DNA of 64,000 nucleotides, taken from assembly GCA_013399855.1 (NCBI GenBank), contig VXAY01002204.1, positions 1,016,057 through 1,080,056 of the forward strand, in the 5' to 3' direction. The position numbers were made by a program, and so were the translations under genes. The notes beneath the pieces were generated by a model that was given only the letters and a program-made list of their open reading frames with translations, made no database searches and was not told the origin of the DNA. Below are positions 12,363 to 25,102 of this stretch, piece after piece (the first letter of the stretch is position 1; every line of letters begins with the position of its first letter). The DNA is from Oxyruncus cristatus. Its lineage: Eukaryota > Chordata > Aves > Passeriformes > Cotingidae.

Positions 12363-13726
12363 TTCTAAAAATAACTCAAGCAGTCGTCATAACATTTCAA
12401 GGAATTCCATTACAACATTTCATGTAATACTCCTTTTCCCTTGAGTAATTCTGAATTTTTCTATACCAAAAAACCACTCAGTGAGCAATACTCCAGTGAG
12501 CAAATAATAAAAGCTTGAGCTAGAATACTCAAAATAAATGTTTTGCAAAGAAAATAAATGTCATTATCCTTGCTAGAATATAAGTATACTTCAGAAATGC
12601 TTCAATACTGTGAAGTTTTCAGTCTCAGAAAAATGAAAATGGGCCTATTTTCCTAAACCATTTCCTAACTGTGCATGTATAATAAATCATGGAAAAAAAT
12701 CACCATCAGGTCTGGATTTCAGAGTCCAGGTCTACATCTTGATTTTAACCCTCTGTTAAGAAAACATAAATTTTTGGGTGATGTTTAAATAAAAGATAGA
12801 GTTCCATTTTTTCTCTATTGACAGAACTAATAAAATAAGGAAGAACGCTGTGTAAAACAGGATTTTTGTTGAGCTATATCAGAAGTAGCTCTAAAATACC
12901 CTGAATGTGTATCCAGCTCATTTGTGTTGGTAAATCTACCTGTTTATTGTTACTGATCTCTGACACACTGCCCCTTCCTGAGGGCAGGTCTAATATGTAT
13001 TGTAAAACAACGCATGACGGCCAAATATACAAGATGAAAAAAGGAAATTGAATTTTCATATTGTCAAAATCAACCCCCAGGAGCACTCAGAGGATACATC
13101 CACCTGATAGAGAAAACTGTTCCCAAGTCAACATATAGGAAAGACAGTGCAGATGTTCCCTTCATCCTCCTGGAGCAAAATAAAGCAAAAAAAGTTGGAA
13201 AAAAAACCCCAAACCTGTAAAACTATGGCCACGTATGAACAGGTTGCACATTTCATAAACCATATTCATGTTCAATATAACATTTCAAAAATCCATACGA
13301 ATTTGTAAGATACCACACTCTAACTAAAATGTAACAACAGAGAAAACTATAATATCCAGATTTTCTTTGTCATTTTTAAGTATTCTTCTTAGCTTGCCTT
13401 CAAGAAAGTGTTGCTAAGTCTTCCTGAACTCCCTTTAATCCCAGTTAAATATTTTTCACTACTCAGGAAACGTGCTTTCACATCTTCATGCATATTTGGT
13501 CCTTGGCTCAGAAATGAAAGGCAGCACATTGTTCACGTTGCAATAAATCCTCCAGCCTATACAACTGGCAGAGCTGATGTGCACAAATGCATAGGATTGC
13601 CACTTCTTCTGAAACTCTGGGAAAACAGACATAGTGACACAGCTAATGAAAATGAGGCCATGACACAGAAAATCCAGTTTAAGGGTTTGCACACATGCGA
13701 CACGAAGAGCTCTAACTCTGCAAGAC
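12363..13726. other. Non-coding AT-rich stretch, no gene seen
   Basis: AT-rich sequence with only short open frames. The 128-codon frame starting at 13,408 runs into CR1 sequence and shows no motif, so I do not treat it as a gene. Confidence 0.6.
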
Positions 13727-14580
13727 AGAACTGTAGACTCATGCAGGTTGGAGGCCATCTCGTCCAAGCCCCTGCTCCAACCAGAGCCAGTTAGAGCAGC
13801 TGTTCCCTGCCCACCTGGGCACCCTTCACTGGACTCACTCCAGTACAAAGTCAGTGTCTCTCTTGTCCTGGCAAGCCCAAACAGGGACACTGCTCTCCAG
13901 GGGCAATTTCAAAAGTGCTGAATAGCAGGGGAAAAACCACTTGACCCGCTGGCTAAGCTCCTTCAGCCCAAGGTGGGGCTGGTCACCTTCTTTTGCAAAG
14001 TGAACTTGTCCAGTTCCAGTTCAAGTGAACTTGATTCCAGCAGGTCATTTTTGCAAAGCTGCTCTCAGCCAGTCAGTCCCCAGTCAGTACTAGTGCATAG
14101 TATTACTCCCTCCCAGACACAGGATTTTCCACTCGGCTTTGTGGAACTTCGTCCAGTTTCTCTCAGATCATTTTTCCAGCCTGACAAGATGTTTCTGAAT
14201 GGCATCTCCCACCCTCCAGTGAACCAGCCACTCACTCCAGTTTGGAATCATCTGCAAACCAGTTCTCACCATTCAGTTTGCTAACAGACATTAACAATAG
14301 TGCCTGTGAGACACTACTAGGAACCAACACCATGCTATAGCACTACCCCTTTTGGCCTGACAGTATTATCAATCTTCCCTCTGCCTTCTTGTTCATTTAG
14401 CCAGTTCTTCTCTCATCAGTTTGTCTGGGAGGATGCTATGGTAGACAATGGCACAGGCTTTGCTAAAGTCGAAGTTCATATTTGTTCAGTTTGGTTTGAA
14501 TGCATTTTTTTAATTATTTTTTCCTGTCAGATTAACGATGGATCAGATGTTTCCTGCCTTCCCTGAGTCAGAATAAAGCC
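13727..14580 (-). mobile_element. Old CR1 LINE fragment, reversed
   Basis: On the minus strand this is a degraded CR1 covering the central-to-C-terminal reverse transcriptase region and the 3' UTR. Landmarks on the + strand, in order: CATGCAGGTTGGAGGCCATC (3' end, next to 13,750); GTCAGTGTCTCTCTTGTCCT (about 13,850); GGAATCATCTGCAAACCAGT (about 14,245; position of the catalytic DD region); and GCTTTGCTAAAGTCGAAGTT (about 14,457; the DFSKAFD-type region). Several indels and stops break the frame throughout. This is an older and longer-spanning copy than the one at 1,297-2,221. The far edge near 14,580 is approximate. Confidence 0.85.
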
Positions 14581-16081
14581 TAATGTACACAGAGCTGTGA
14601 TCTAAATTAAACATGCTTACTCTCCCCAGCTCTAAAGACTCCTAACTCTCAAGAAGCAAACCGATCTTCTATATGTGAATAAAAATGGAATTTCAGAGAA
14701 AAATGTTGGACTGTTAAGCTGTAAAATTTATTTACCCATCTTTTTCCTTATAATAAAATGGTCTCAATATTTCACTGAGATAATAAACAGGCTCTGACCT
14801 GCCAATATGTTTAATTAAGAAGCAATAAGTGGACCACTACAAAAAGGAAAATTTCATGTAAAATAATAGTGTTAGAAAGCATTTTCATTCCATCACATGA
14901 AGAAAACAAGGCTTACAATTTTTTGTACAGAAGAAAGGTACAATATGGCATCAGAATAATGAGAAGTGAAGAAACACAAGTTTTCATATAAGTGCTACAG
15001 CCTTCAAGCTATCAGCTATTCCAGTTGATTTTATGATCAGCTATCCATCCTCCAAAAAAATAAACCAAAATTTTCACAAAGACCAATATATTTACACAAA
15101 CCCATGGGGTTTTTTTGCCAATTGCATTACTGGATGAAACATCATTCATAACTGATGATATTTTATTCTTCAGTGATTATTTAAATGTAAAGTCCTGGGA
15201 ACCATGATATTCCAGAAATACCTCTTCTTCTGTATGCCTCTGGAGTATTGCGTGTGCCACAGGAACCCAGTCTTTATAGTGACTGGGTTAAACCTGATGT
15301 ATCATTTTTGTCTCTAATGTAACACAGCCTCCTTTAACTCAGCCTCTGTTCTGTAAAATTGAATGGGTCTGAGGTCAGAATTCCTACATATGTCTTCTCA
15401 TTTGTTTAAATTACTTTTTTTCTCCCTGATAAACAGGGGAAGAGTTTGCAGTACAATTTAGAGGCTGCTTTATTAACAACACCCAAAATCCTTTCTTAAT
15501 GCCAGCCTCATCCACAGTGCTTTCTGTGACATGACTTGATGCACTGTCAGATTCTTTGGGTTATCATTTTTTGCTCAGTTTTTCCTTTGCTGTGGCATGT
15601 CTAAATCTATTTCAGTAGGTTTTATCACTTACTGATTTTTTTTAATTTTCAATAGAGCATATTACTAATATTTTTTACTTGCTGTTTTTTTTGGGTTTTT
15701 TTTCCTTTGGACTCAATAGACAGTATTTTTTTTCAGCTTCGCAGGTAATTTTATTGTGCTTTTGGCTTAAAAATTAAATGAGAGAGACAGAGAGAAAATA
15801 TCTCTTTTTAGCTGGTATGCCCAAGAAACTGAAGTTTCCCAGACTGCCAGTAACACTAACATCATAAAAGTATTTCATTGTTTATTAATAATTCATCATA
15901 TTCTGCCTTAAGAGAGTTCAAAAATTCACCAAGTCACAGTTCAGTGAGCTTGTTCCCAAAGCTTCTGGGCAGATAGAAATGCTTATCATAATTATATTAA
16001 CATAATGTGCAAAAAGGCTGCATAAAGTTGCATAAAACATTAAATGTGTTAATATCTTTACACTAAGACATTAACATCTGT

Positions 16082-16816
16082 ATGTTCATAGGTTGGTATA
16101 TTGCTTTTTGTCAAATGATGCAAAGTTTGCAAAGTCTCAGACTTCAGCCTAGGTCTTGCAGCAGGGTCTTGGGGATCTTCTTTAAGTATCGCTCTAAAAT
16201 ATGTAATATTCTGTTTCTAGAACCAGACTGGATAGCCCATTACAGAGTAAGAGTAAAGACAATGTATTTCTATTTGCATTTTCCTAACATCCACATTCGA
16301 ACAATTTGCTTTGATCTGTTTTTCTGTCTTTCTAACAGAGGATTATACTGCTGCTCACTCTCTCCTCAGGCAGGTGAGGAAGTGTTTTGGACGTGTCACT
16401 GCTGGGGAAGACCACACTACAAATCCCACAGCTTGCAACTGCAAGAATTCTATCACAACAAAACCCGCCGTCTTCGACCCTCCATGCACACTTTTCCTGC
16501 CTCCTCCAGGCTTCAGGCTGTCTGGGGCTTTCTCCGGCAGCAGGCCTGCAGACAGAGCTGGCTCTGTAGCAGGGATGACCTCATCCACACACCACACAGC
16601 TGCAGAGGCAAGCTGTGTGCCCTGCGTTCCAAACAACAGATTTCTGGGGAATTTATTTGTTCACACATGACCAATAAATCAGCGTTCAACACTTCTGAGT
16701 TGCAGAGGGGTTTTGCTTTGTGGGAAATGCCTGAGTGTGAGGTTTGCATTTCACTATTAGGAATGAGAAATAAAATGCATAATCCATCTAACGAAGATAT
16801 GTCAGAAGCAGCTTAG
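16082..16816 (+). other. Longest open frame in the window, unrecognised
   Basis: A 244-codon open frame, the longest here. The first third lies in AT-rich DNA and the rest in a GC-richer block. The product is rich in Cys, Arg, His and Trp, has no visible signal peptide or domain, and does not resemble a family I know. The other frames of the same block are also partly open (119 codons on +, 93 on -), which points to a local shortage of stop codons and not to selection. A splice-acceptor-like site (TTTCTGTCTTTCTAACAG, ending about 16,339) sits inside it, and a donor-like CAGGTGAGG follows near 16,375. I consider it most likely a chance ORF; a single-exon retrogene or lineage-specific gene cannot be excluded. 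Confidence 0.15.
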
Positions 16817-19800
16817 AGAAACCTACAAAACCCTGGAATATAAACAGCTCTGTCTGTAGAGTCAGACACTACACAGTGGATCATGTACTAGACCTACACA
16901 TTACAGTTAAAGGGCCAAACTTCAGTTCACATAAATAAAAGATTTAACTAAAATGACTAAATAAGCCATTATATATTAAAAGCCTTCTGAGATGTGCTAT
17001 TTGCTCTCTCCGCTACCTTAAGCCTATCACTAAATCACCTACAGGATACAACCAAACACATCTGCCCATTTCCCTGCTTTCTGTCATGTCCCTGGGGGCA
17101 CCACCAGTCCCCCAGGGCTCACTCCACCCTGCCCTTGGTCCAGGACCTTGCATCATTCCCCGTGGCCATCAGCCCCCGCCCCAGCTCCCCACGGTGGGTG
17201 ATGGCAGGGCCTGGTAGTCAGAGCCCAGCCCAGCCCAGCCAGGAGCAGGGCAGCCCCAGTCCCAGCATCAGACACCTCCCTGGGGAAGGGATGGGCTGGC
17301 ATGTGGGCCTGTGGGCGGGCTAAAATTTTTCCTAAGATTAAAGGCAGCCACATCTTCCAGGGGCTGTCTATCCTCCCAGACAGTGTAGCGATTGATCACC
17401 CGGATCTCCACAGCACTCTGGGCTTTGAGATGGGGGCTAGAGCCGATTGTGGGGACAGGGCACAGAAGGTGTGCCCACAGTGGGAGCTCGCATAGACCCA
17501 GGCCCTCTGGTCTGACATGGAAGCTTCAGTGTGGCCAGGCAGCGTGGGCAGCTTCAGAACACCCTTTTGCTGAAGTAAACTCCAAACACATCAGGATTGT
17601 CACAGTTGTTTCTTGGTTCTCTGCATAGAAAACATCTGAGAGGAAAAAGCTGCTGTAACCTGGCTTTTGTTGATGTAAAAAGCCAATTTTTCAATTCAGG
17701 GAATGGCCACACATCAGAATTGCAGCACACAAGAGTGAACAAACTACAGTTGTCCCCCCATCCTGAGCCAGTCTGTTGGCTCTACACAGTGTTTTATCAA
17801 CCCCTCTTCAACATTTATATTGAGATTTGTTCTCTCTGGAGAGCAAGGTTTGGGATCTAGACTGCCAATTCAAGTCTCTGCTAGTGATGACATTCTAGAG
17901 AGGTGAAAACAAGCATTTTCCTACTGAAATCAGTGAACCAACACCGCTTTACAGTGAGCAGGTCCTGGGGCTTTCACATGATGAAGCTGTAATGAATCAC
18001 CTATTGTGGAGCTTAATGTGTGCACAAAGGACCCCTTTCTTGCATTTTTTCATTGTCTCCCCTCCCATCTAAAGCAATTAGAGGTCAACTGAGGCCGTTC
18101 TGCTTAAGTACAATGTACTGTTCAATCAGGGCATCCTACCAACTCAAGAGATGGACAGTGAAATAACACCTGTGGCAGACGGTGACAGGTAGGTCCGAGT
18201 CACGCTACAGATTTGCTGATGGCTCTGACCCCTGCACTGCTTAAACTGCTTTTGACTGCAAAATGGCTCTGCTGTGTGGCACAGTCACGCAGGAGACCTG
18301 CAGCAAACCTGTGCTCACTCTGACAAGCCATTTAGCTGCAATATTTATACCTGCTGTGTAGAAAGGGAGAGCAGGCCTACGGCACCTCCATCCTCTGACA
18401 TTGCCCCCCATCTCTGTAACAGCCCTCCACAAGCTACACATTGGGGGATGGAAAGAAGGAAAATAGTCATTGCACTATGAAGTATATTTCCTGTGTTTCA
18501 AACACTGACTGGAAAGAGACCTCTGATATTCTGGAGAGACCATCCGAGCTTTGCCGTTATTATGAAGCACACCGAAATTTGTCAAGGAACACCTCAGGCC
18601 ACAGTGGGCAGTATCTAAAACCCAAAGCCTTGAGAAGGTAGAGTAAAACCTGACCTGATAGAAATAAGTTTCTCCAACAGTGTTCTCCAATTCTGTCACT
18701 TGATAAGCTATGGAGTAAAGGTAACTCAGTGTGATGGAGGTAAAACAGTTGACTGGCAATCATGAAAATTTTGAAAATCAATGTTTGAGAAGTGTGGGAG
18801 CTGTGGAAGAGACACAGTGCAATGGAAAAGAGCTGTGAAGTAGAGTAGTCAGACACAGACCTACAAATACGATGGGTATTTTTAGTTGATGGCAAATCCT
18901 TTGGGGGAGGAGAAGGGAACAAGAACAGAAAAAGCAGTTGTCACTGAACTGAAAATACTGTCACTGTTGCATACATCATTTCAATTTTGAGTGGGTTTTT
19001 TTTCACTGAAAGCAAAGTTCTAGGCAAGAAATCCATTTGAAATAAAAACCAGAAAATTTCATTTTGAAAATGCAAAGTATTCAGATTACTTTGCCATGTG
19101 TTGGATTTTCTACAACATGGAATTCAACAAAGTCTCGCAAGTCCATAGACTATTTTCATGCCACTGAATCTACATCTTTCCATGGAAGATGTTTCAGTTT
19201 TAAATATTTATCCAACCTCATCAGTAAGAGAGATGTTCTGTCATGACAGGAATTACAGCAGAAAATGTTTGATATTCTTAGCGTCCACCCTTCACTACAT
19301 ATTTTGCATAACACTGATCTTCTTCTGCTATATACCACTACAGTACCATGTGGCTACACCACAAAATAAAGAATTTCAAAATAAAGATTATTTGCTGGAT
19401 GTAACACAGCATTATATTATCTTTTGCCATTCCAGATAAATCAATAGAGAGGACTTAAAATATTGTGTAGAAAGCATTTTAAAATAAAAGGTTATATTCC
19501 CTCTGGAGAATGCAACTCGGCTGCATAGCAATAGCAACATTGCATTTTTAAACAAACACAAGTATTAAGTGATTTTATTTTAACTTCATACTTCCTAAAT
19601 CTGCATACTGTTGCAGCAATTGCTAAGTATGCTGTGTATTTGACAATATCTAAAGTAGCAATGTGAGCAATGTGAATACAATAAATTTCACTGTAATGCA
19701 TTTTTCCAGCTTCACCTGTTCTAAATAAACACTCTCTTACAGGAGAGTTGAAAACCAGGGCTGCAGTGCAGCCACAGCAGCCAGTGAAGGACTGGGGGCA

Positions 19801-20907
19801 AGAAAAAACTGTCACACTCAGCCATCGAAAAATAACATCCCAATGTGCCCTGGGATTACTGGATGCCTAGCACAGCATTGACACAAAAGAATCATGGCCT
19901 GCTCAGGCCCGACCCTCCTAATTTCGAAAGAGTCCAAAGCAGATTGAAGAAGTGTCTTTCCAAAAGACTCCCATTTGAATTTAGTGAACAATCATCCCAG
20001 CCTCCCACAAATTCCCAACCCAAAGGGAAGAAAGCGAGAATCTGTCTGGCAGGTGGATATGTATACTCTACAAAAGTATGCACCCCCATAAGCACACGCG
20101 CAGACAAAAATCCTTATCTTCAACATGTCTTATTTACGATTTTAACATGCTGTTATATAGATGATCATTGCCCAGAGTTCAATTCTCTTTGCTGAGCCCA
20201 GTGATTCAACATTGCAAAATTCATTGACTATAATTCACTACACCATTGCCTTTTCTGCCAATTGCCAGCTGTCACCCAACTTGCAGGACAAAGTGCATAA
20301 CTGGGATCAACCCCTGGAGGACTCCACTTAAGCCCACAGCACCTCTAAGACCTGAGGGGAAGCTGACATGTGCTAAATATGACAGAGACCACCAGACCCA
20401 CCACCATTTGGATCAACCTCCAAATCTATGGGCATGATGATCAAGAGGCAGCAATGGGTCAGTGAGGGCTGATCTGCTCCTGACAGCACAAGAGCAGCAC
20501 AATGTGGTGCTCTACTTCTGTATCTGTTCACTTATGTCTCCCCTTTATGGACTTATCCTGAGATCTGTCAGTGAAACCATGTTTAGCCTGAGCTGTCGAC
20601 GCTTTGCAAAAAAACAAGGCAACTGCTGTGTCTTCCCTCAAAACCAGCCTTGCATCGTGCTGAGTGCTGGATGACTACAGGAAAAAAAATCCCCCTTCTG
20701 TCAACTTCATCTCATGAGCACTAAACATAAAGAAGAAAAAACACAGCGTCATTCAAAATGCTGCCTCTTTACAAGCATAACAAATCCTCTGTGGAGCAAA
20801 ATTACCAAATTGGTTCATTCTTTCAGAGGGCCGTTATGCATACAGAAATGTAAAAAATGTGTGTGTGCGCTATTTTCTGCATTCTTTTCTCAAAGCTGCT
20901 GATTGTT

Positions 20908-20924
20908 CGTGTGTGTGTGTGTAA
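20908..20924. repeat. Short (GT)n microsatellite
   Basis: About seven GT units, followed by AAATAAAG. Confidence 0.8.
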
Positions 20925-21652
20925 ATAAAGTTTTCACATTCATAATCAACCACCTCCTTTTCCCCCCCTCCCCTCATGCCTTATTCTTTTCATACTGCTT
21001 CAATCCTTTGTTAGTAGCAGTAATCACACAATGACATTTGCCTGAGAAATTTCAGGAGACTCAAAATGAAAAAAAAATTCTTTTCTTCACATTTTCATGA
21101 AAGTATAACATTTCAGGCTCTTGTCCTCCCATGACTGAACACAAATTCATTCTTTTGAAAAATATATCCTTAAAATGTTGGGGCAAAGGAAATTGGAATG
21201 TTTTCTCCAACAATGCAAAAATGATAGTGATATTGCAAAGAACAGGCTGTAAAAACCTTCAGAAGAGACAGTATAGCAACAAAACACTTTCTTTTCATCT
21301 CAGAAAGATCTGGGTAATGAACAATCGGAATACAGAAAACAGTCAATCATTTTAAAACATGCATAGATGTTTTAAACAATCTCACATGCCTTTTTTTTAC
21401 CCTCAGGAAAGGTGGTTTAAGAATGGAAAGAGTCCCCAGCTCACTCAGTTCTCACACAGTGGAGTTCACTGCAGGAATGGCTTGACTCTGCTCCTTCCCC
21501 TCGTCTGTTCACCCTCCATCTACTCATACTATATTGTATCCACTAATATTACAGAAACTAACCCGGACAATCTTTTACTGCTCTTGATTGAGGTCAGGAA
21601 AGAAGAAGGATAGACTTCTTTTTACATAAAAAGCATCTTTTTTTACTTTTGG

Positions 21653-21748
21653 TGAAGAAAAACAGAAATGGGAAACAAGAAAGTGAAATGAGAAGGAGAA
21701 GGGAAAAAGGAAGAACAAATGGAAGGAAGAGACAGAAAATGGAGAGTT
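21653..21748. repeat. Polypurine tract
   Basis: About 95 bases almost entirely A and G on the + strand (GAAATGAGAAGGAGAAGGGA and similar), followed directly by a T-rich run. It is low complexity with no coding signal. Confidence 0.75.
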
Positions 21749-24700
21749 CCTTTTTCTTTTTTTTTGATTCAGTAATACTTCAGATTGGCTTTAAAGATGA
21801 CAGAAGATGAAGCAAAGCTATCTTATAAAATTTAAGTCTTTCCATCAGGTTTTTGCAATATCTTTCAAACTCTAAACCATACTGTAACCCTTACAACTCA
21901 CAGTAATTTATACTCATAAGGTCATAAGGCATTTTTCAGGACATATGTAACTTTAACCTAGCCTGAGACTAAACAGACTGCAAGTACATAATTTTTCTTT
22001 AGTTACCCATCAAAGCTGATGTTGAATCAACAATTTTTTATGCTAATTTGATCTGTTTTCAGAGGTTGCCTAATAAACTTTCAATTAAATTGTAGCATGT
22101 AATACATTAAGCATCTCTAGACCAAGAAAATTTTCTATGACAAACCTTTTAAATATAATCAATGCACCATTAGAAATAATTCAGCTTGATTTTAACTAAA
22201 GACTAAACCCATGAATAACATGGCATTCATAAACAACAACAACAAAAAGTGGCATATTTTCTCCCAAATCACGCAAAGCTCTTTAGGTGCATCAATCCCA
22301 AATTCATGAGGAATTCTAGAAACTGTGGTTTGGGCAAAATCAGTTTGAAGTTTTGAGAACACAAAAGAATTTATAACACAAAAGAATCCAGATGTCATTG
22401 ACCTGGACAACTCATTACTAACATTGCACACAACTGAAGTAGATTTGAGAAGCTTTCCTGGTAGAATAGTGTGCTTATGCTTATTCTTAGGACAGCTTCT
22501 CATCATTATCGGTTAGGCATTTTCAGTCATGTATTTTCCAAACAATGTTGTAACATAAAAAATCAAAACTAAACCTTTCCCTTGTAATGGTTTCATAACT
22601 ACTGCAAGATTTATACATTACCTTAACTTAAAAGTGCAACAGATGGATTGCTAGCTGGAAACCATGAAATTGTCAGGAAGAGTAGTAAGAAAAGGAGAAA
22701 ATGCAAAAATTGCAAGGCTTTCTATACATAGCCTTTGAGCTACTACACTGCTCTTCTGTCATCCTTGTGAATGCTTATTCTCCTGCAAAAGTATATTCTT
22801 ATCCTAGCAGGAAAGTCTAAGGGCCACACAGGGCATCCTTCCCAAACTATGAATAAGGAACCCACAGAAATGTATAGATTTTGATGTGCACTAATTTTTA
22901 TTATAGTGCATTAATGTTAACTGAAGTGCCCCATTATGATCATAGTAAAAGTAAAGGTAATATTTCTGCAATATTTTTTTATTTCCTATCTTTGTATTTT
23001 TAGATATGCAGAAAAATGTCTGCATCGTGTCATGACACAAGTATGTAGCATCTTTCCCACAGTATATCCAAGGATTTCTGATCAACTTCTGAGACCCAGA
23101 TTTATTCCTTTTATACAATTTAGCTAAATCATTTAGTTGATGGCACTTATTCTGTGGGAAAAGCCATGCTGGTTAAAATTTTTTCAAAGCCCTTCATGCC
23201 TATACTGCTACAAAATAGCGAGAAGTTATTATTCTTACCCAGCATCAACACAGGGTATGGAGAATACCACTCATTAAGAAAAAGCTCAGACATATAGCAA
23301 GTCCCTATAAGGATAAAATGAGTAGCTGAAAGATGAATCATTTAAAAAAAAAACGCAAAAAACTAGAGAGAGTTGACAGGAAAAAAATACAGAAGGAAAA
23401 CATGTTACTTTTTAGAAATTTATTCACAGGTGGAGACAGAGAAGTTATTTTTAACTGCTAGACATATAAGGGGATTTCTTTTTAAAGAATGAATGTTTTA
23501 CATATTTGATACTGATGACAAAATATTTTTGTGCACCGTAAAAATCTTTTAAGCATTCTGGAGGCCTGGTGTCCCCATCAGCAATACTAGACGTTTATAT
23601 ATCAAGTTTTAAACAGCTTCCTCTCTCCCAACATTAAGCACTTGGATGCTTTGCAAGCATCAAAAACATATGGTACCTGTGACAGAAGCTACCACGATGG
23701 GGCAATTAGGGCAAAATCTCCTCCAGGGCTCCTCACCTTCCCTGGCCACACTCAGCAACAAAGCTGAGGGGGAGCAGATGCCTGGGAGACAGAGCGAGGA
23801 AAGGTCAGAAGCACATCAACACCATGATTGTGTCGAGTGAGAGCTGAACAAGTTGCAGAAAGTCAAGGATGATGTGCACTGGCAGTGACAGGAGCCGCAG
23901 CAGAAAGCTGCAAGCCTGCAGGTGCTTTAGGAAACACACAAATGACAAAATCTCTGCTCCAAAAAGAGCTCGATCTCCTCATTTCTATCGAACCAGCCAA
24001 CCCCAGCTCCTGGAACCACATCAGACACCACCCCACATCTCACTGCACCACCTTGGTGTGCCATTTTTCAAGAGACAATCTATTTGCCAACTTCTATTTT
24101 TGTCAGATCAACCTGTTCCCTGAAGCATAATGAAAACTCCTTGCCAGATCAATTTGTTTCTGAAGTTTCCTGGTTGCCAGCTCCCCTCTGAGTTATTTCA
24201 TTTTGTCTGCATGTCAGAACTATTAGGCTGGCAACTTCTTAAATCTTTCCTTATTGTCACAGGTGGGAGGGTGGTGCTGGATAATCAAAAAGCGAAGCAA
24301 AATGTCTGCCCTGTGGAGACAGCGCTCCAAGTGATGTGGCAGCACAAAAAAGAACTAGCAGTGGGTGCTGCCACCACACAGCAGGAGAGGTGGAGGGGCT
24401 TTTGGCTTTCCTCTGTAGCTGTGCAGGTGGACCAATGCCAAAGGAAATGGGACTGAGCTTTCGGGACAGGCTGAAGCACCTTCAGCAAGCAGCTCTCCTG
24501 CAGGACCCTGGGGGACACGGCCGGGAGGTGCCAGTCCTGGTGTGGCTGAAACCTGCCGCTGAGTTGGCCTTGCAATTAGCTGAGTAATCCTACAGCATTC
24601 ATGCCCTTGAATGATATTTTTTTTTCTTCCCCAGTCTGATATTTTGTTCTGTTAGGAAGTGACTGGCAAAGGCCAGTGTCCAAGAAGAGATGAGTCAGGT

Positions 24701-25084
24701 TATGAGGGCAGACAAAGGAATCAGATCTGCAGCCCTGCACAAGGAGCGTGAGGCTGTCAGCGTATTAGAGAGGCACAGAGGTTTTATGAAAGGCGGTGCT
24801 GAGTCATGAATGACAGAAAGGAGACAAAGGGAGATTGAAGGTGAAACAGAGTATACAGAGAGAGGATTAACAGGAAAAAGCCTGTGTTTCATATTATCTT
24901 TTCCATTCTTCAGGGCTTCACAGGAAATTATATGCCTTGGTTTTTGAAAACAGCATGTTGCAGAAGCTGTGTGTGCTGTGCTCTTGGTTCATTCTACATG
25001 CTTTGCTGTGAACTAGGGCAGCGCTGATTAGAGTTAGACAGCTCATAACCCTATTCAAGATTTTTCCCCTTAGGAAGGAAAGGG

Positions 25085-25102
25085 AAAAAAAAAAAAAAAA
25101 AA
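25085..25102. repeat. Poly(A) run
   Basis: Eighteen consecutive A. No retroposed transcript is recognised upstream. Confidence 0.8.

Noticed and set aside
13408..13794. 128-codon + open frame
   Set aside because: Its end runs into the reversed CR1 fragment, and no motif was seen.
19745..20690. Possible LTR or endogenous retrovirus remnant
   Set aside because: No paired LTR ends, primer-binding site or retroviral protein pattern could be shown. The impression was only of a repeat-like texture.
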